A stretch of DNA of 64,000 bases, from assembly GCA_035645695.1 (NCBI GenBank), contig DASQMC010000022.1, positions 25,997 through 89,996 of the forward strand, written 5' to 3'. The stretch's first letter is position 1; each line of letters starts with the position of its first letter. Source of the DNA: JAIVJZ01 sp035645695. Lineage in GTDB: Bacteria > Acidobacteriota > Blastocatellia > Pyrinomonadales > Pyrinomonadaceae. The position numbers and the translations under genes were made by a program. Shown one piece after another: positions 35,818-44,984 of the stretch. A model generated the notes under the pieces. The model was not told the origin of the DNA and did not search any database. It saw nothing but the letters and a program-made list of their open reading frames with translations.

Positions 35818-37209
35818 ATGAAAACAGTTGCCGTCCCGTTGCTCTTGTTGTTTGCGTTCGTCCCCGCGAATGCGCAAAAGGAATCTCACGCGTCCGATCC
35901 GGCTCAGTTCAGCCGGCCGCGCAGCGTCGCCGGCACGCCGGTGACACAGCAGACCGAACGCCAACCCGCACAGCAACCGTCGCCGGGCGTCGCCGCGCCC
36001 GTTCAAGTTCCGACCTCGCGCGAGCAGACGCCCGCCGGAATCTCGCCGGGCGCGTCAAACGGCGCGACCAACGCGCAGCAGCAACAGCCCACGGTCGCGC
36101 AGCCGTATCCAAATCCCTTCGTCGTGCCCTCGGTCGCGTTGAAACCCGCGACGCCGATCAGCCCGGAAAAGGTGCGTGCGCGCATACTTGAATCGCAACG
36201 CGCTTTGAAGACGCGCATCACGCCGACCGCTCTGGGGCAGACGCCCAACCTGAATTTCGTCACCCTCGCCGCGCTCGACCACGATTCGTCGCAGATTCAC
36301 CTGCTGACGCTGGCGAAGGAGGTGTTTCTCAAAAAAGACACGGAGATGACGGTCGCCTCTTCGCTCGGCGGTTTCCTGCGCGTGCGCATCGTGCGTTCCA
36401 ACTACGTCAACACGGCCGTCACCATCTCCGATCTGACGGGTCGCCAACTCGCTCCGCTGCTCGTCGAGTATCCGATTGAGAAGTTCGGCAGGTATCGCGA
36501 GACGGCCTATTACACCTCGGCGCATCCCGCGCTGCTCACGCCAGAACTCGTCAGGAACGGTCAACATTACGTGCGCACGATGGTCGATCTGGCGGCCAGG
36601 CGGCTCAAAGACAAGGGGCATCACATGACGCCCGAAGTGCTGGACATGGCCGAGCGTCTCTGTCTCGTCGAACACGTCGATCACGACCGCTTCCGCAAGG
36701 AGTCGCGCCTCGCGGTCTTCAACGAAGTCTACGCGCTCTACGCGCTGAACGAGCTCGACACCTATCGCTACTCGGTGAGCACGGCCGGGGCGGGCGGCAT
36801 GGTGCAGATGATCCCCTGGACTTACCAGATGCTCAGGCAGCGTTACCCGGCCGTCGGCCTCAACCCCGATTTCGTGCTCGGCATGCGCAACCACGGCAAC
36901 GCGCTCGAAGCGATGCTGCTCTACATACGCGACACCTGGAGCGACCTCCTGCTCAATCAGACCATCGCCGACGCGCTCGCTTCCGGCATCGCCACCCCGT
37001 CCGACCTGATCGCCGCCGGTTATAATTCCAACCCCGCGAAACTCGCCGGTTACATTCGTCGCGGCGGCGCGAGTTGGCGCACGCTCATCCCGCGCGAGAC
37101 GCAGATGTATCTACAGATTTATCAATCACTGGAGTCGCTGACACCGATCAAGGCGCGTGCGAAGCCGTGGGTGAGACCGACGCCGCAAGCCGCCGGAGTT
37201 CAAAGTTAA
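35818..37209 (+). CDS. Exported lytic-transglycosylase-like (SLT fold) protein
   Basis: A 463-residue protein starting at 35818 with an AAGGA about 12 bp upstream. A signal peptide (TVAVPLLLLFAFVPANAQ) is followed by a Pro/Gln/Ala-rich disordered stretch to about residue 100. The C-terminal half carries an SLT-like segment (STAGAGGMVQMIPWTYQMLR, with the GxxGxxQxxPxT pattern) and DLIAAGYNSNPAKLAGYI. The catalytic Glu normally preceding this segment should lie near VYALYALNELDTYRY but is not certain. It likely acts on, or binds, peptidoglycan in the periplasm. It ends at a long perfect hairpin. Confidence 0.72.
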   Translation: MKTVAVPLLLLFAFVPANAQKESHASDPAQFSRPRSVAGTPVTQQTERQPAQQPSPGVAAPVQVPTSREQTPAGISPGASNGATNAQQQQPTVAQPYPNPFVVPSVALKPATPISPEKVRARILESQRALKTRITPTALGQTPNLNFVTLAALDHDSSQIHLLTLAKEVFLKKDTEMTVASSLGGFLRVRIVRSNYVNTAVTISDLTGRQLAPLLVEYPIEKFGRYRETAYYTSAHPALLTPELVRNGQHYVRTMVDLAARRLKDKGHHMTPEVLDMAERLCLVEHVDHDRFRKESRLAVFNEVYALYALNELDTYRYSVSTAGAGGMVQMIPWTYQMLRQRYPAVGLNPDFVLGMRNHGNALEAMLLYIRDTWSDLLLNQTIADALASGIATPSDLIAAGYNSNPAKLAGYIRRGGASWRTLIPRETQMYLQIYQSLESLTPIKARAKPWVRPTPQAAGVQS

Positions 37210-37262
37210 CCCGGCGAGCAAGTGGGTTAGCTTGGCGAGCGGGTTTCTAACGTTTGAACTGT

Positions 37263-37324
37263 GACAGAGCGACGGGCGGCCAAACGGAATGGGAAGTTTC
37301 CGTTTGGCCGCCCGTCGCTCTGTC
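37263..37324. terminator. Long perfect hairpin between convergent genes
   Basis: A 27-bp perfect stem (37263-37289 with 37298-37324), 8-nt loop, followed by TCTTCTTC on the plus strand. It separates the SLT gene from the convergent ABC exporter. Confidence 0.8.
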
Positions 37325-37332
37325 TTCTTCGC

Positions 37333-39210
37333 TCAATCGCCGTATTGCATCGTGCCGGGAAGCGGCAAATCCGGGACTGCCTCGTCGCGCGACTTATCGG
37401 CGTATTGAAGTTTGTACAGACGCCAGTAGAGGCCGCGCAGGGTGAGCAATTCCTGATGCGAACCCTGCTCGCGGATTTCGCCGTGGTGGAGGACGATGAT
37501 GCGGTCGGCGCGCTGGATGGTTGAGAGCCTGTGCGCGACGAGTATGGCGGTGCGGTCGCGCATGACGCGTTCTATGGCCTGTTGGATGAGGTGCTCGGTC
37601 TCGGTATCAATCGAACTCGTCGCCTCGTCGAGAATGAGGAGCGCGGGGTCGAAGGCCAGCGCACGCGCGAAACTGATCAACTGCTTCTGCCCGACGGACA
37701 ATCCGGCTCCGCGCTCGCGCACCTCCGACTTGAAACCCTCCGGCAAATTCTCGATGAATTTGTCGGCGTGCACTTCGCCCGCCGCCCAGACGATGCGCTC
37801 GTCCGGCATCTCGTCGCGTCCGAGCCGGATGTTGCCTTCGACCGTGCCGCTGAACAGGAAAACGTCCTGTAAGACGACGGCGAAATTTTCGCGGAGCGCT
37901 TTCAAGTCCCATTCGCGCACGTCGATGCCGTCCAGCAGAACGCGGCCGCGCTGCACGTCGTAGAAGCGCATGAGCAGGTTCGTGATCGTCGTCTTGCCCG
38001 AACCCGTGTGCCCGACGAGCGCGACCGACTGCCCCGGTTCGACGGCGAACGACACGTCTTTCAACACCCAATCCTCGTCCTTGTAAGCGAACCAGACGTT
38101 CTCGAATTCGATGCGACCACGCGCGCGGCCGAACCCAACGGGCGCGGCGGGCGTCGTGATGGCGAGCGGCAAGTCGAGCGTTTTGAAGAGACGGTGCGAG
38201 GCGACCATCGCGGCCTGCAAGACGTTGTACTTGTCGGAGATGTCGCGGATCGGTTGAAAGAGAGCCTGCGAGTATTGGATGAAGGCGACGAGCGCGCCGA
38301 GGGTCAGGAGTTGTGTTGCGCCGGGCGTTGTGCCCATCGCTCGATAGCCGCCGTACCAGACGATGAGCGCGATGCCGATAGCCCCGATGAAATCGACGAG
38401 CGGAAAGAAGACCGCGTAGTAGAAGATCGTCTCGATGTTGGCGCGGCGGTAGTCGTCGTTCTGTTCGTGAAACTTGCGTTCGGACTTCGCCTCGCGGTTG
38501 AAAATCTGTACGGTCTGTGCGCCCGAAAGGTGTTCCTGCAAAAACGAGTTGATGCGCGCAAGGCGCGTGCGCACCATGTCGTAGCCGCGCCGCGCGTGCT
38601 TGCGAAACCAGGAGGTCGCGGCGAAAAGAAGCGGGACGGTGATGAGCGTGACGAGCGTGAGCCGCCAGTCCATCGCGAGCATGATGGCGATGATGATGAA
38701 GATCGTGACGAGATCGCCGAGCACGTCCGTCACGCCGGAGGTGAACAGTTCGTTGAGAGAGTCAACGTCGGAAGTCAGGCGCGTCATGATGCGCCCGACG
38801 GGGTTGCGGTCGAAGTAGGCGACCTCCTGATGTTGCAATTTCTCGTAAAGCTCGGCGCGCAAATCGTACATGACGTGTTGCCCGACGGTGTTGAGCAGGA
38901 CGGCCGCCGCGTAAGAGAACAGAAACGTCAGGAGCAGCACGCCGAGCATCGCGAGCGCGAGCCACATCAAACCGCCCGGTTGGCAGGGCACGCCGCCGGA
39001 CTGGCACGGCAGGATGTACCAGTCAATCGCGTATTGCGTGAACTTCGGTTGCAGCACGCGCAGCCCGTTCAGGGCGAGCGTCAGGAGCAGCGCGGGAGCG
39101 AGAAGGCGGAGGTAAGGCCGCAGGTAGCGCAGGAGACGGCGCGCGATCTGCGAGTCGTAGGTCTTGCCGATGGCCTCTTCTTCGTGAAATTGTTGAACTG
39201 CTGTCGCCAT
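37333..39210 (-). CDS. ABC exporter half-transporter B (permease-ATPase)
   Basis: A 625-residue type-IV ABC exporter: about six TM helices (residues about 30-330) then a nucleotide-binding domain. Walker A is GHTGSGKTT and Walker B is LLILDEATSSID with the catalytic Glu intact, but the signature reads LSVGQ instead of LSGGQ. That pattern fits the consensus-Walker-B partner of a heterodimeric exporter (compare TM288 or BmrD). The partner lies upstream at 39757-41499. Substrate unknown: drug, lipid or peptide. On the minus strand it is the last gene of the three-gene operon. Confidence 0.9.
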   Translation of the reverse strand: MATAVQQFHEEEAIGKTYDSQIARRLLRYLRPYLRLLAPALLLTLALNGLRVLQPKFTQYAIDWYILPCQSGGVPCQPGGLMWLALAMLGVLLLTFLFSYAAAVLLNTVGQHVMYDLRAELYEKLQHQEVAYFDRNPVGRIMTRLTSDVDSLNELFTSGVTDVLGDLVTIFIIIAIMLAMDWRLTLVTLITVPLLFAATSWFRKHARRGYDMVRTRLARINSFLQEHLSGAQTVQIFNREAKSERKFHEQNDDYRRANIETIFYYAVFFPLVDFIGAIGIALIVWYGGYRAMGTTPGATQLLTLGALVAFIQYSQALFQPIRDISDKYNVLQAAMVASHRLFKTLDLPLAITTPAAPVGFGRARGRIEFENVWFAYKDEDWVLKDVSFAVEPGQSVALVGHTGSGKTTITNLLMRFYDVQRGRVLLDGIDVREWDLKALRENFAVVLQDVFLFSGTVEGNIRLGRDEMPDERIVWAAGEVHADKFIENLPEGFKSEVRERGAGLSVGQKQLISFARALAFDPALLILDEATSSIDTETEHLIQQAIERVMRDRTAILVAHRLSTIQRADRIIVLHHGEIREQGSHQELLTLRGLYWRLYKLQYADKSRDEAVPDLPLPGTMQYGD

Positions 39211-39229
39211 GCTTGAAAAAATCCGCTGT

Positions 39230-39697
39230 TTATAAATCCGTCTTATTTAGATTCGCGCTTGCGTCTTTTGCGTCCTTCGGCGCGATTTCGTCGAGCGCGC
39301 CGCGCGGGGGGAAGTGAAGGAGCAGCCCGGCCACAGCGATGACGAACGAATGCAGCGCGTATGACAGCCCCGTGATGATGTAGGCGACGAAGCCGAGGAT
39401 CGCCGTCAACTCGCACATGGCGAAGGCGAGCACGTAAGCGGTCGTGCCTAGATCGAAGCGTTGCTTCGCGGCGGCCTGCGCCAGCAGTTTACGCTTGATG
39501 AGAAACGAGACTATAAAAGTCGTAAAGCCGACCGCGCCGAGCGCCCACGCCAGCGCGTGATTGCCGCCCGTGCCCGCCGGTTCGACGACATACGTCAGAA
39601 AGAAAAGGAGCGCGAGCGACATCAGTTGCGCGCCCCAGATGAGCAGCAGGCCGCGCCGCCGCGCTTCGCCGGTAACCGGAATCGGATTTTCATTCAT
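39230..39697 (-). CDS. Four-helix membrane protein between the ABC half-transporters
   Basis: A 155-residue protein with four hydrophobic segments (LLLIWGAQLMSLALLFFLTY; ALAWALGAVGFTTFIVSFL; YVLAFAMCELTAILGFVAYI; SYALHSFVIAVAGLLLHF) and a short polar tail. No family recognised. It lies 19 bp before half-transporter B and 59 bp after half-transporter A on the same strand, so it is probably co-transcribed and may be an accessory or unrelated passenger. Confidence 0.75.
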   Translation of the reverse strand: MNENPIPVTGEARRRGLLLIWGAQLMSLALLFFLTYVVEPAGTGGNHALAWALGAVGFTTFIVSFLIKRKLLAQAAAKQRFDLGTTAYVLAFAMCELTAILGFVAYIITGLSYALHSFVIAVAGLLLHFPPRGALDEIAPKDAKDASANLNKTDL

Positions 39698-39756
39698 CGG
39701 CTTTCACTCCAAACTTTAACGCTCGCGCGCCGCCCGCATTCAAATTGTAATCAAAC

Positions 39757-41499
39757 TCAACTGGCCGCGAGTTCTTCTTCCAACAGTTGACGCTCGTGGA
39801 GCGCGGCATATTCGCCGCCGCGCGCGAGCAGTTCGTCGTGCGTGCCGCGTTCGACGATGCGGCCTTCGTCGAGCACGCAGATGAGGTCTGCGTCGCGCAC
39901 GGTGGAAACGCGGTGCGAGACGATGAGGCTCGTGCGTTCTCGCATCACGCCGCGCAGTTGCGCGAGGATTTTCTCCTCCGTGTAAGTGTCCACGGCCGAG
40001 AGGGCATCGTCGAGTATGAGGATGCGCGGACGGCGCAAGACGGCGCGCGCAATCGCCGTGCGCTGTTTCTGCCCGCCCGAGAGCGTGATGCCGCGCTCTC
40101 CGACGAGCGTATCGAAGCCTTCGGGAAACGCGCGTATGTCTTCACTCAAGCCCGCGATCTCGGCCGCCCATTCGACCTCGGCCGGTTCGGCGCGCTCGAC
40201 GCCGAACGCGATGTTTTCGGCGAGCGATTCGCTGAACAGGAAAGTCTCCTGCGGCACATAGCCGATGCTCGAACGCAGTTGCGCGAGCGGGTAATCGGCG
40301 AGCGGACGGCCGTCGATCAATATCGTGCCGGGCGGCGCATCCATCATGCGCGGGAGCAGGTTCATCAGCGTGGACTTGCCCGTGCCCGTGCGCCCGACAA
40401 ACGCGACGCTCTGCCCGGCTTCGATGACGAGATCGATGTCGCGCAGCACCGGCGGCAGGTGTTCGCTGTAGCCGAACGTCAGGTTGCGAAACTCGATGCG
40501 CCCCCTGATCGGCGGTTGCGGGCGCACGCCTTCCGCGTCTGCGATGGCCGGTTTGATCGCGAAGATGGCGTTCATGCGTTTGAGGCTCGCCGTGCCGCGT
40601 TGATAAAGGTTGACGACGTAGCCGAGCGCGATGAGCGGCCAGATGAGACGCGTGAGATAGAGGTTGAACTCCGTGAACTGCCCGACCGTGATGCGCCCGC
40701 TGACGGCCAGCACGCCGCCGTACCAGAGTATGAGAACGAAGCCCAGCCCGATCAGGAATTGCATCAACGGCCGCATCACGGCGTCGATGCGGACGAGTCC
40801 GAGGTTGCGGTCGGCGTATTCGCGGTTGAGATTTTTGAAGACCGCGATCTCCGATTCCTCCTGCGCGTAGGCGCGCACCACGCGCACGCCCGTAAAGTTT
40901 TCCTGCGCGCGCGCGGAAATCTGCGCGAAGAAATCCTGAATCTTCTCGAAGCGCACGTGTACCTGCTGGCCGAAGTATTTCACCGTCAGGGAGACGAGCG
41001 GCATCGTCACGAAGAGCAGAAGCGTCAGGCGCACGCTGATGCGCAGCATCAGGGGCAGGATGAGCACGACGACCAGGATCGTTTGCAGCGTGTACATGAT
41101 CATCGGCCCCGCGAGTTGGCGCACGGCGGCCAGATCGTTCGTCGCTCGCGCCATGAGATCGCCCGTGCGGTTGGCCTGATAGAAAGAGAGCGGCAGTTGT
41201 TGCAGGTGGCGATAAAAGTCCTGCCGGAGATCGAACTCCACATGGCGCGACATGCCTATGAGAATGCGCCGTTGCAAAAACAGGAACGCGCCGCTGACGA
41301 AACTGACCGCGAGGATGACGAGCGCGTAGCGCGTCAGTTTCCCCCAAGTCACGTCGGCGCGCAATTCGTCTATGGCGCGACCGACCAGCAGCGGGATGAA
41401 CAGCCCGATCACGACCGAGGCCACGATGCTGAGGATTCCCGTGATTAGCTCTTTTTTATACGGGCGGAAATAGCGGATGAATTTTTTCAGATCGTCCAT
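39757..41499 (-). CDS. ABC exporter half-transporter A (degenerate ATPase site)
   Basis: A 580-residue type-IV ABC exporter with six TM helices and a C-terminal NBD. Walker A is GRTGTGKSTLMN and the signature ITLSGGQKQR is canonical, but Walker B is ILILDDALSAVD, with Asp in place of the catalytic Glu. Degenerate-site subunits like this pair with a partner bearing the intact Glu and a non-canonical signature, which is exactly what gene 37333-39210 shows (LSVGQ). It is the first gene of the operon. Confidence 0.9.
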   Translation of the reverse strand: MDDLKKFIRYFRPYKKELITGILSIVASVVIGLFIPLLVGRAIDELRADVTWGKLTRYALVILAVSFVSGAFLFLQRRILIGMSRHVEFDLRQDFYRHLQQLPLSFYQANRTGDLMARATNDLAAVRQLAGPMIMYTLQTILVVVLILPLMLRISVRLTLLLFVTMPLVSLTVKYFGQQVHVRFEKIQDFFAQISARAQENFTGVRVVRAYAQEESEIAVFKNLNREYADRNLGLVRIDAVMRPLMQFLIGLGFVLILWYGGVLAVSGRITVGQFTEFNLYLTRLIWPLIALGYVVNLYQRGTASLKRMNAIFAIKPAIADAEGVRPQPPIRGRIEFRNLTFGYSEHLPPVLRDIDLVIEAGQSVAFVGRTGTGKSTLMNLLPRMMDAPPGTILIDGRPLADYPLAQLRSSIGYVPQETFLFSESLAENIAFGVERAEPAEVEWAAEIAGLSEDIRAFPEGFDTLVGERGITLSGGQKQRTAIARAVLRRPRILILDDALSAVDTYTEEKILAQLRGVMRERTSLIVSHRVSTVRDADLICVLDEGRIVERGTHDELLARGGEYAALHERQLLEEELAAS

Positions 41500-41669
41500 A
41501 ACAGGGAAACCGGCGCGTCGCCCGCATAAGTCTCACCCGGCTTCGGAGCGGATGTGCCGCGCCTATGATGCGCGACTTTTCCCCCAAAACCAAATGTCGA
41601 GATGGGCGGCGCGAGTCTCCATATTGTAGTGCAGGCGGGTGGCGAAAGTATGACGCCCGGATGAAGGAT

Positions 41670-41761
41670 GGCACAAGGGGAAAAGGCACAAGAAAAAAGG
41701 TAAAGGGGAAAGGAAGAATTATCTTCTCCTTTCCCCCCGAGCCTATCTCATGTGCCCTTTG
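41670..41761. repeat. STRR hairpin, degenerate AAAGGGG family (between DGC and ABC operon)
   Basis: GGCACAAGGGGAAAAGGCAC and AAAGGGGAAAGG on the left, CCTTTCCCCC and CATGTGCCCTTTG on the right. It abuts the stop of the cyclase gene. Confidence 0.75.
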
Positions 41762-41762
41762 T

Positions 41763-43445
41763 TCAGGTGATGGACGTGTGAATCACCGTTTCCGCTTCGG
41801 CCGGTGCTGAAAGCTCGCCGGGTGCGCCGAACATCTCGTCGCTCACTTCGGTCTGCTCGCACGGAGAGATGCAGATGCGATTGCGCCCGCCGTGTTTGGC
41901 CTCGTAGAGAGCGTGGTCGGCCGCGCCGACGAGTTGATCGCGCGAGTTCGCATTCAGCGGGAAAGTAGCGACACCGAACGAGCCGGTGATGTGGCCGATG
42001 CCCGGCACTTCCGTCGTCTCCAGACGCGAGCGCAGACGCTCCGCGACGATGAGCGCGCCGTCGAGAGAGGCTTGCGGTAGTATGACCGCAAATTCTTCGC
42101 CGCCGTAACGCGCGGCCGTATCGACGCCGCGCAGTTCGTCGCGCAGCACGTCGGCCAGGAAGCGCAACGCCGCGTCGCCCGCGTCGTGACCGTAGGTGTC
42201 GTTGACGCGTTTGAAATGATCTATGTCGAGCATGATCAGCGAGACGGGCTGGCGCATGCGCGTCGCGAGCCGCAGATCGCGCTCCAACTGCATCTCGAAT
42301 GAGCGGCGATTGACGCAGCCCGTCAAGCCGTCGGTCAGGGCCAACTGCTGCATCTGCGTGAACAGGCGCGCGTGGTTGACGGCGACGGCCACCTGATCGG
42401 CCACCGTGCGCAGGAGCAGCAGTTCGTTTTCCTGCCAGATGCGATGCGGGTCGTCCGAACAAACCAGCAGCACGCCCATCGAGCGCGCCTGATAGAGCAG
42501 GGGCACGACGGCCGTCGGGCGCGTATCGTCTTCGGTCTGCGCGCTCGTTCCGCGTTGCTCGTCGAGCACGTAATGTTTGAGGCGGCGCGCGAGTTGGGCA
42601 TGGTAGGCGTAGAGATCGTTGACGAGGGATTCACGATCTTCCGCGCTCGGGTCGCCGTCGCGGAAGTAGCACTTCATCACCGGCGGCTCGTCGTTTTCCC
42701 CTTCGACGTGGAGACCGCTCAGTTGCACGCCGAGAGCGCGCCCGACCTCATCCACCGTCGTCTGCAAGACGCTCGGCAGAGACAACGAACTCCTGATCGC
42801 CGACGCGATGCGGTTGATGGCGACCTCGCGCGCGGCCTGTTCCTGCAAGAGGCGCGCGAGTTTCGTCGTGACGGAGACGGTCAGTTGCAGCGAAGTGGCC
42901 TTCGGCATGCAGGTGCGCACGGCCTGCGAGAAGGCTTCGGTCTGCTCGAAGCGTTCGGCCGTCACGCGCGCCATCAGATATTCCAATGCCGAATAGACGA
43001 TGTCCGGCTCGAACGTCCAGATAACTTCGCTCTCCGCGAGCGTTTCCGAGCCGTCAATCGTCTGCCCCCTCAGCGACACGAGCAGGGCGGAGAAGCGCGC
43101 ATCGGCGATGATCACGAAGTGCTCGTTGTTCCCATCCTGCGCGCGCGCCAGAAGCATCGAGTCGCGCACGTCGTCGAGAAACTGCATCTCGTTGTAGGCG
43201 TCGTCGGGCGCGAGGAAGAAGAAGGCGTGACGCGCCGCCCGCCCGACCTTCAAGACGCGCTCGGCCGAACGTGGCGAGCGCTCGACCTGCAACGGCAAAC
43301 TCTCAACTACCAATGCCGCCAGATTATTCTCCAACACCACGTCCTCGAAATAGCGATGCAGTTGCGAGATGGTCTGATCCGCGCATCGTACCGGCGTCAA
43401 CTGCCGGGAATGTTGGGAAAGAATGGCTTGATAAAGAGAAAGCAT
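41763..43445 (-). CDS. Diguanylate cyclase with DICT and GAF sensory domains
   Basis: A 560-residue cytoplasmic protein. Residues about 1-215 resemble a DICT domain (LYQAILSQHSRQLTP; FVIIADARFSALLVS; FSQAVRTCMPKA), found next to signalling domains mostly in cyanobacteria. Residues about 225-380 form a GAF domain. The GGDEF domain has GGEEF at 448-452 and an upstream RGVD five residues before it, which matches the RxxD inhibitory site, so product feedback is expected. It should make c-di-GMP from GTP. It is monocistronic, with a plausible promoter about 100-130 bp upstream. Confidence 0.88.
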   Translation of the reverse strand: MLSLYQAILSQHSRQLTPVRCADQTISQLHRYFEDVVLENNLAALVVESLPLQVERSPRSAERVLKVGRAARHAFFFLAPDDAYNEMQFLDDVRDSMLLARAQDGNNEHFVIIADARFSALLVSLRGQTIDGSETLAESEVIWTFEPDIVYSALEYLMARVTAERFEQTEAFSQAVRTCMPKATSLQLTVSVTTKLARLLQEQAAREVAINRIASAIRSSLSLPSVLQTTVDEVGRALGVQLSGLHVEGENDEPPVMKCYFRDGDPSAEDRESLVNDLYAYHAQLARRLKHYVLDEQRGTSAQTEDDTRPTAVVPLLYQARSMGVLLVCSDDPHRIWQENELLLLRTVADQVAVAVNHARLFTQMQQLALTDGLTGCVNRRSFEMQLERDLRLATRMRQPVSLIMLDIDHFKRVNDTYGHDAGDAALRFLADVLRDELRGVDTAARYGGEEFAVILPQASLDGALIVAERLRSRLETTEVPGIGHITGSFGVATFPLNANSRDQLVGAADHALYEAKHGGRNRICISPCEQTEVSDEMFGAPGELSAPAEAETVIHTSIT

Positions 43446-43543
43446 GAGACTCGCGCGTAGGGACAGGCCTGATGTGGTTCGTTCAAGAGGAACTGCGGGG
43501 GCGAAACCATAGTCGCCGCGTTCGAGCGACCCGGACTAAAATC

Positions 43544-43572
43544 ATTTTGCATTAATTAACATGTTTTGTCCA
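43544..43572 (-). promoter_or_regulatory. Possible promoter of the diguanylate cyclase gene
   Basis: On the minus strand TGGACA (43567-43572), a 17-nt spacer, and CAAAAT (43544-43549) in a locally AT-rich stretch. Confidence 0.4.
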
Positions 43573-43657
43573 TGAATATTTACGACCGTTATTTCAGCCG
43601 CCGGAAGACGCTTTCGCGGTTCCGCGTCGGGTAAGATTATTTGTAGAAACAAACAAT

Positions 43658-44080
43658 TTAGCTGATTTTCAGGTAGGTCGTCAGGGCAGTCACGACGAGC
43701 GCGCCCGATTCGCTGAAAATCTCGACGGAAACGGTGGCGACGCGGCGTCCGGCTCGCACGACGCGTGCATGGGCGGTTAACTTGCCTTCGTTGACGGGGC
43801 GCAGGTAGTGGAGCGTGAGGTCTACCGTGACCGTCTGTTCCTCGTGTTCGAGCGTCGAGAGGACGGCGAAGGCGGAGGCCGTATCGGCCAGCGAAGCGAG
43901 CGCGCCCCCGTGCATGATGCCGCCGAATCGCTCCAACGCGGGGCGCGCGCTCATGGACAGGGTAGCCGCTCCGCGCTCCGCGCCTTCAAAATTGATGCCG
44001 AGCAGTTGGGCGTAGGGGATGCGTGTGATGCCCTCGCGCAAGCGGCCTAACTGTTCGGGCGTAAGTGAAGTTGCGCTCAA
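43658..44080 (-). CDS. PaaI-type hotdog-fold thioesterase
   Basis: A 140-residue protein starting with TTG at 44080, whose last bases overlap the stop of the upstream gene (TTGA). The hotdog signature FGGIMHGGALASLADTASAFA is present, with the HGG..SLAD pattern of acyl-CoA thioesterases, and VTVDLTLHYLRPV follows. It probably hydrolyses aromatic or small acyl-CoA esters. The larger in-frame ORF starting at 44278 is a shadow of the YbjQ gene in another frame. Confidence 0.85.
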   Translation of the reverse strand: MSATSLTPEQLGRLREGITRIPYAQLLGINFEGAERGAATLSMSARPALERFGGIMHGGALASLADTASAFAVLSTLEHEEQTVTVDLTLHYLRPVNEGKLTAHARVVRAGRRVATVSVEIFSESGALVVTALTTYLKIS

Positions 44081-44493
44081 GAGTTGTAGAGCCCCGCCCC
44101 GGCGTCGCTCGATTCGACGACGACCGCCGTGCCGTAGGCGAGTACCTCCGTGATGCCGCTGCCCAGTTCGGTTGCATCGTAGCGCGCGCCGATGATGGCG
44201 TTTGCGCCGAGTTCGGTAGCGTGCTGCACCATGATCTCGAAGGCTTCGCGGCGCGTCTGCTCGCAGAGGTTCGTCCACGCGGTGATGTTGCCGCCAACCA
44301 TCGAATTGAAGACCGCGCCGATGTTGACGAAGAGATTGCGCGAACGCACGACGATGCCGCGCACGATGCCCAGATTTCGCGTCACGCGGAAGCCGGGAAG
44401 CTCGAAGGTGGTCGTCACCATGTGCGGCGAGACGGAATAGCTGCGCTCGCTGATTTCGTAGGGCGCGCGCGTTTGGAGAGAATCGCTGTTCAT
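44077..44493 (-). CDS. YbjQ family (UPF0145) protein
   Basis: A 138-residue protein from the ATG at 44493. The core LGIVRGIVVRSRNLFVNIGA and then ATELGANAIIGARYDATELG match the YbjQ/heavy-metal-binding-like family, a pentamer-forming beta-fold of unknown function. The residues before PGFRVTRNLG are an extra N-terminal piece. It shares four bases with the downstream thioesterase (TTGA), so the two are translationally coupled. Confidence 0.85.
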   Translation of the reverse strand: MNSDSLQTRAPYEISERSYSVSPHMVTTTFELPGFRVTRNLGIVRGIVVRSRNLFVNIGAVFNSMVGGNITAWTNLCEQTRREAFEIMVQHATELGANAIIGARYDATELGSGITEVLAYGTAVVVESSDAGAGLYNS

Positions 44494-44530
44494 AGTTGAT
44501 GTCTCATTCCGAGTCTGAACTTGAAAACTA

Positions 44531-44977
44531 TCAATCGCCGAAAAGTGAAGGCTGCGCATCCATGCGGCCTGCCTCGCCATCGCCGCCATCGCGCGCCTCT
44601 TCCGGCGTCCAGCGATAGCGGCCGAGGTCGCAGCGGTCGCGCGCGTTGAACTCGACGCCCTCGGCTTCGAGCAGGCGCTGCTGCTTGTTCATCGGCAAGA
44701 GGACGCGCCCCGTCGAACACGCGCCCTGCGCGTTGATGACGCGATGCCACGGGACGGATTCGTCGGCCTTGTTCATGACGAAGCCGACGGTGCGCGCCGT
44801 GTACCCTTCGCCGAGAATCTCCGCGAGCTGCCCGTAGGTCATGACGTGGCCTGCGGGGATACGGCGGACGATCTCGAACACGCGTTCGTTGTAACCCGGC
44901 ATGTTAATGATGGCCGGATCGTTCGCCGCACCCTTCACATCGCGTCCGGCGTAGGTTCGTTTTGATTTCGTGTCCAT
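44531..44977 (-). CDS. Alkyltransferase-like (ATL) protein of the MGMT family
   Basis: A 148-residue protein starting at 44977. The MGMT DNA-binding helix (VFEIVRRIPAGHVMTYGQLA) and arginine-finger region are present, but the active-site PCHR of O6-alkylguanine transferases is PWHR (SVPWHRVINAQGACSTGRV). Cys-to-Trp/Ala variants are ATL proteins, which bind O6-alkylguanine and recruit nucleotide excision repair rather than repair directly. The C-terminal approximately 30 residues (RWTPEEARDGGDGEAGRM) are an acidic tail not usual in ATLs. Confidence 0.85.
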   Translation of the reverse strand: MDTKSKRTYAGRDVKGAANDPAIINMPGYNERVFEIVRRIPAGHVMTYGQLAEILGEGYTARTVGFVMNKADESVPWHRVINAQGACSTGRVLLPMNKQQRLLEAEGVEFNARDRCDLGRYRWTPEEARDGGDGEAGRMDAQPSLFGD

Positions 44978-44984
44978 CGTTTTT

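Noticed and set aside
39787..41448. Long plus-strand frame opposite ABC half-transporter A
   Set aside because: It lacks any domain; the minus frame has complete ABC motifs.
44081..44278. N-terminal extension of the thioesterase
   Set aside because: It overlaps the YbjQ gene in another frame and is Arg/His-rich; the TTGA overlap gives a better start.
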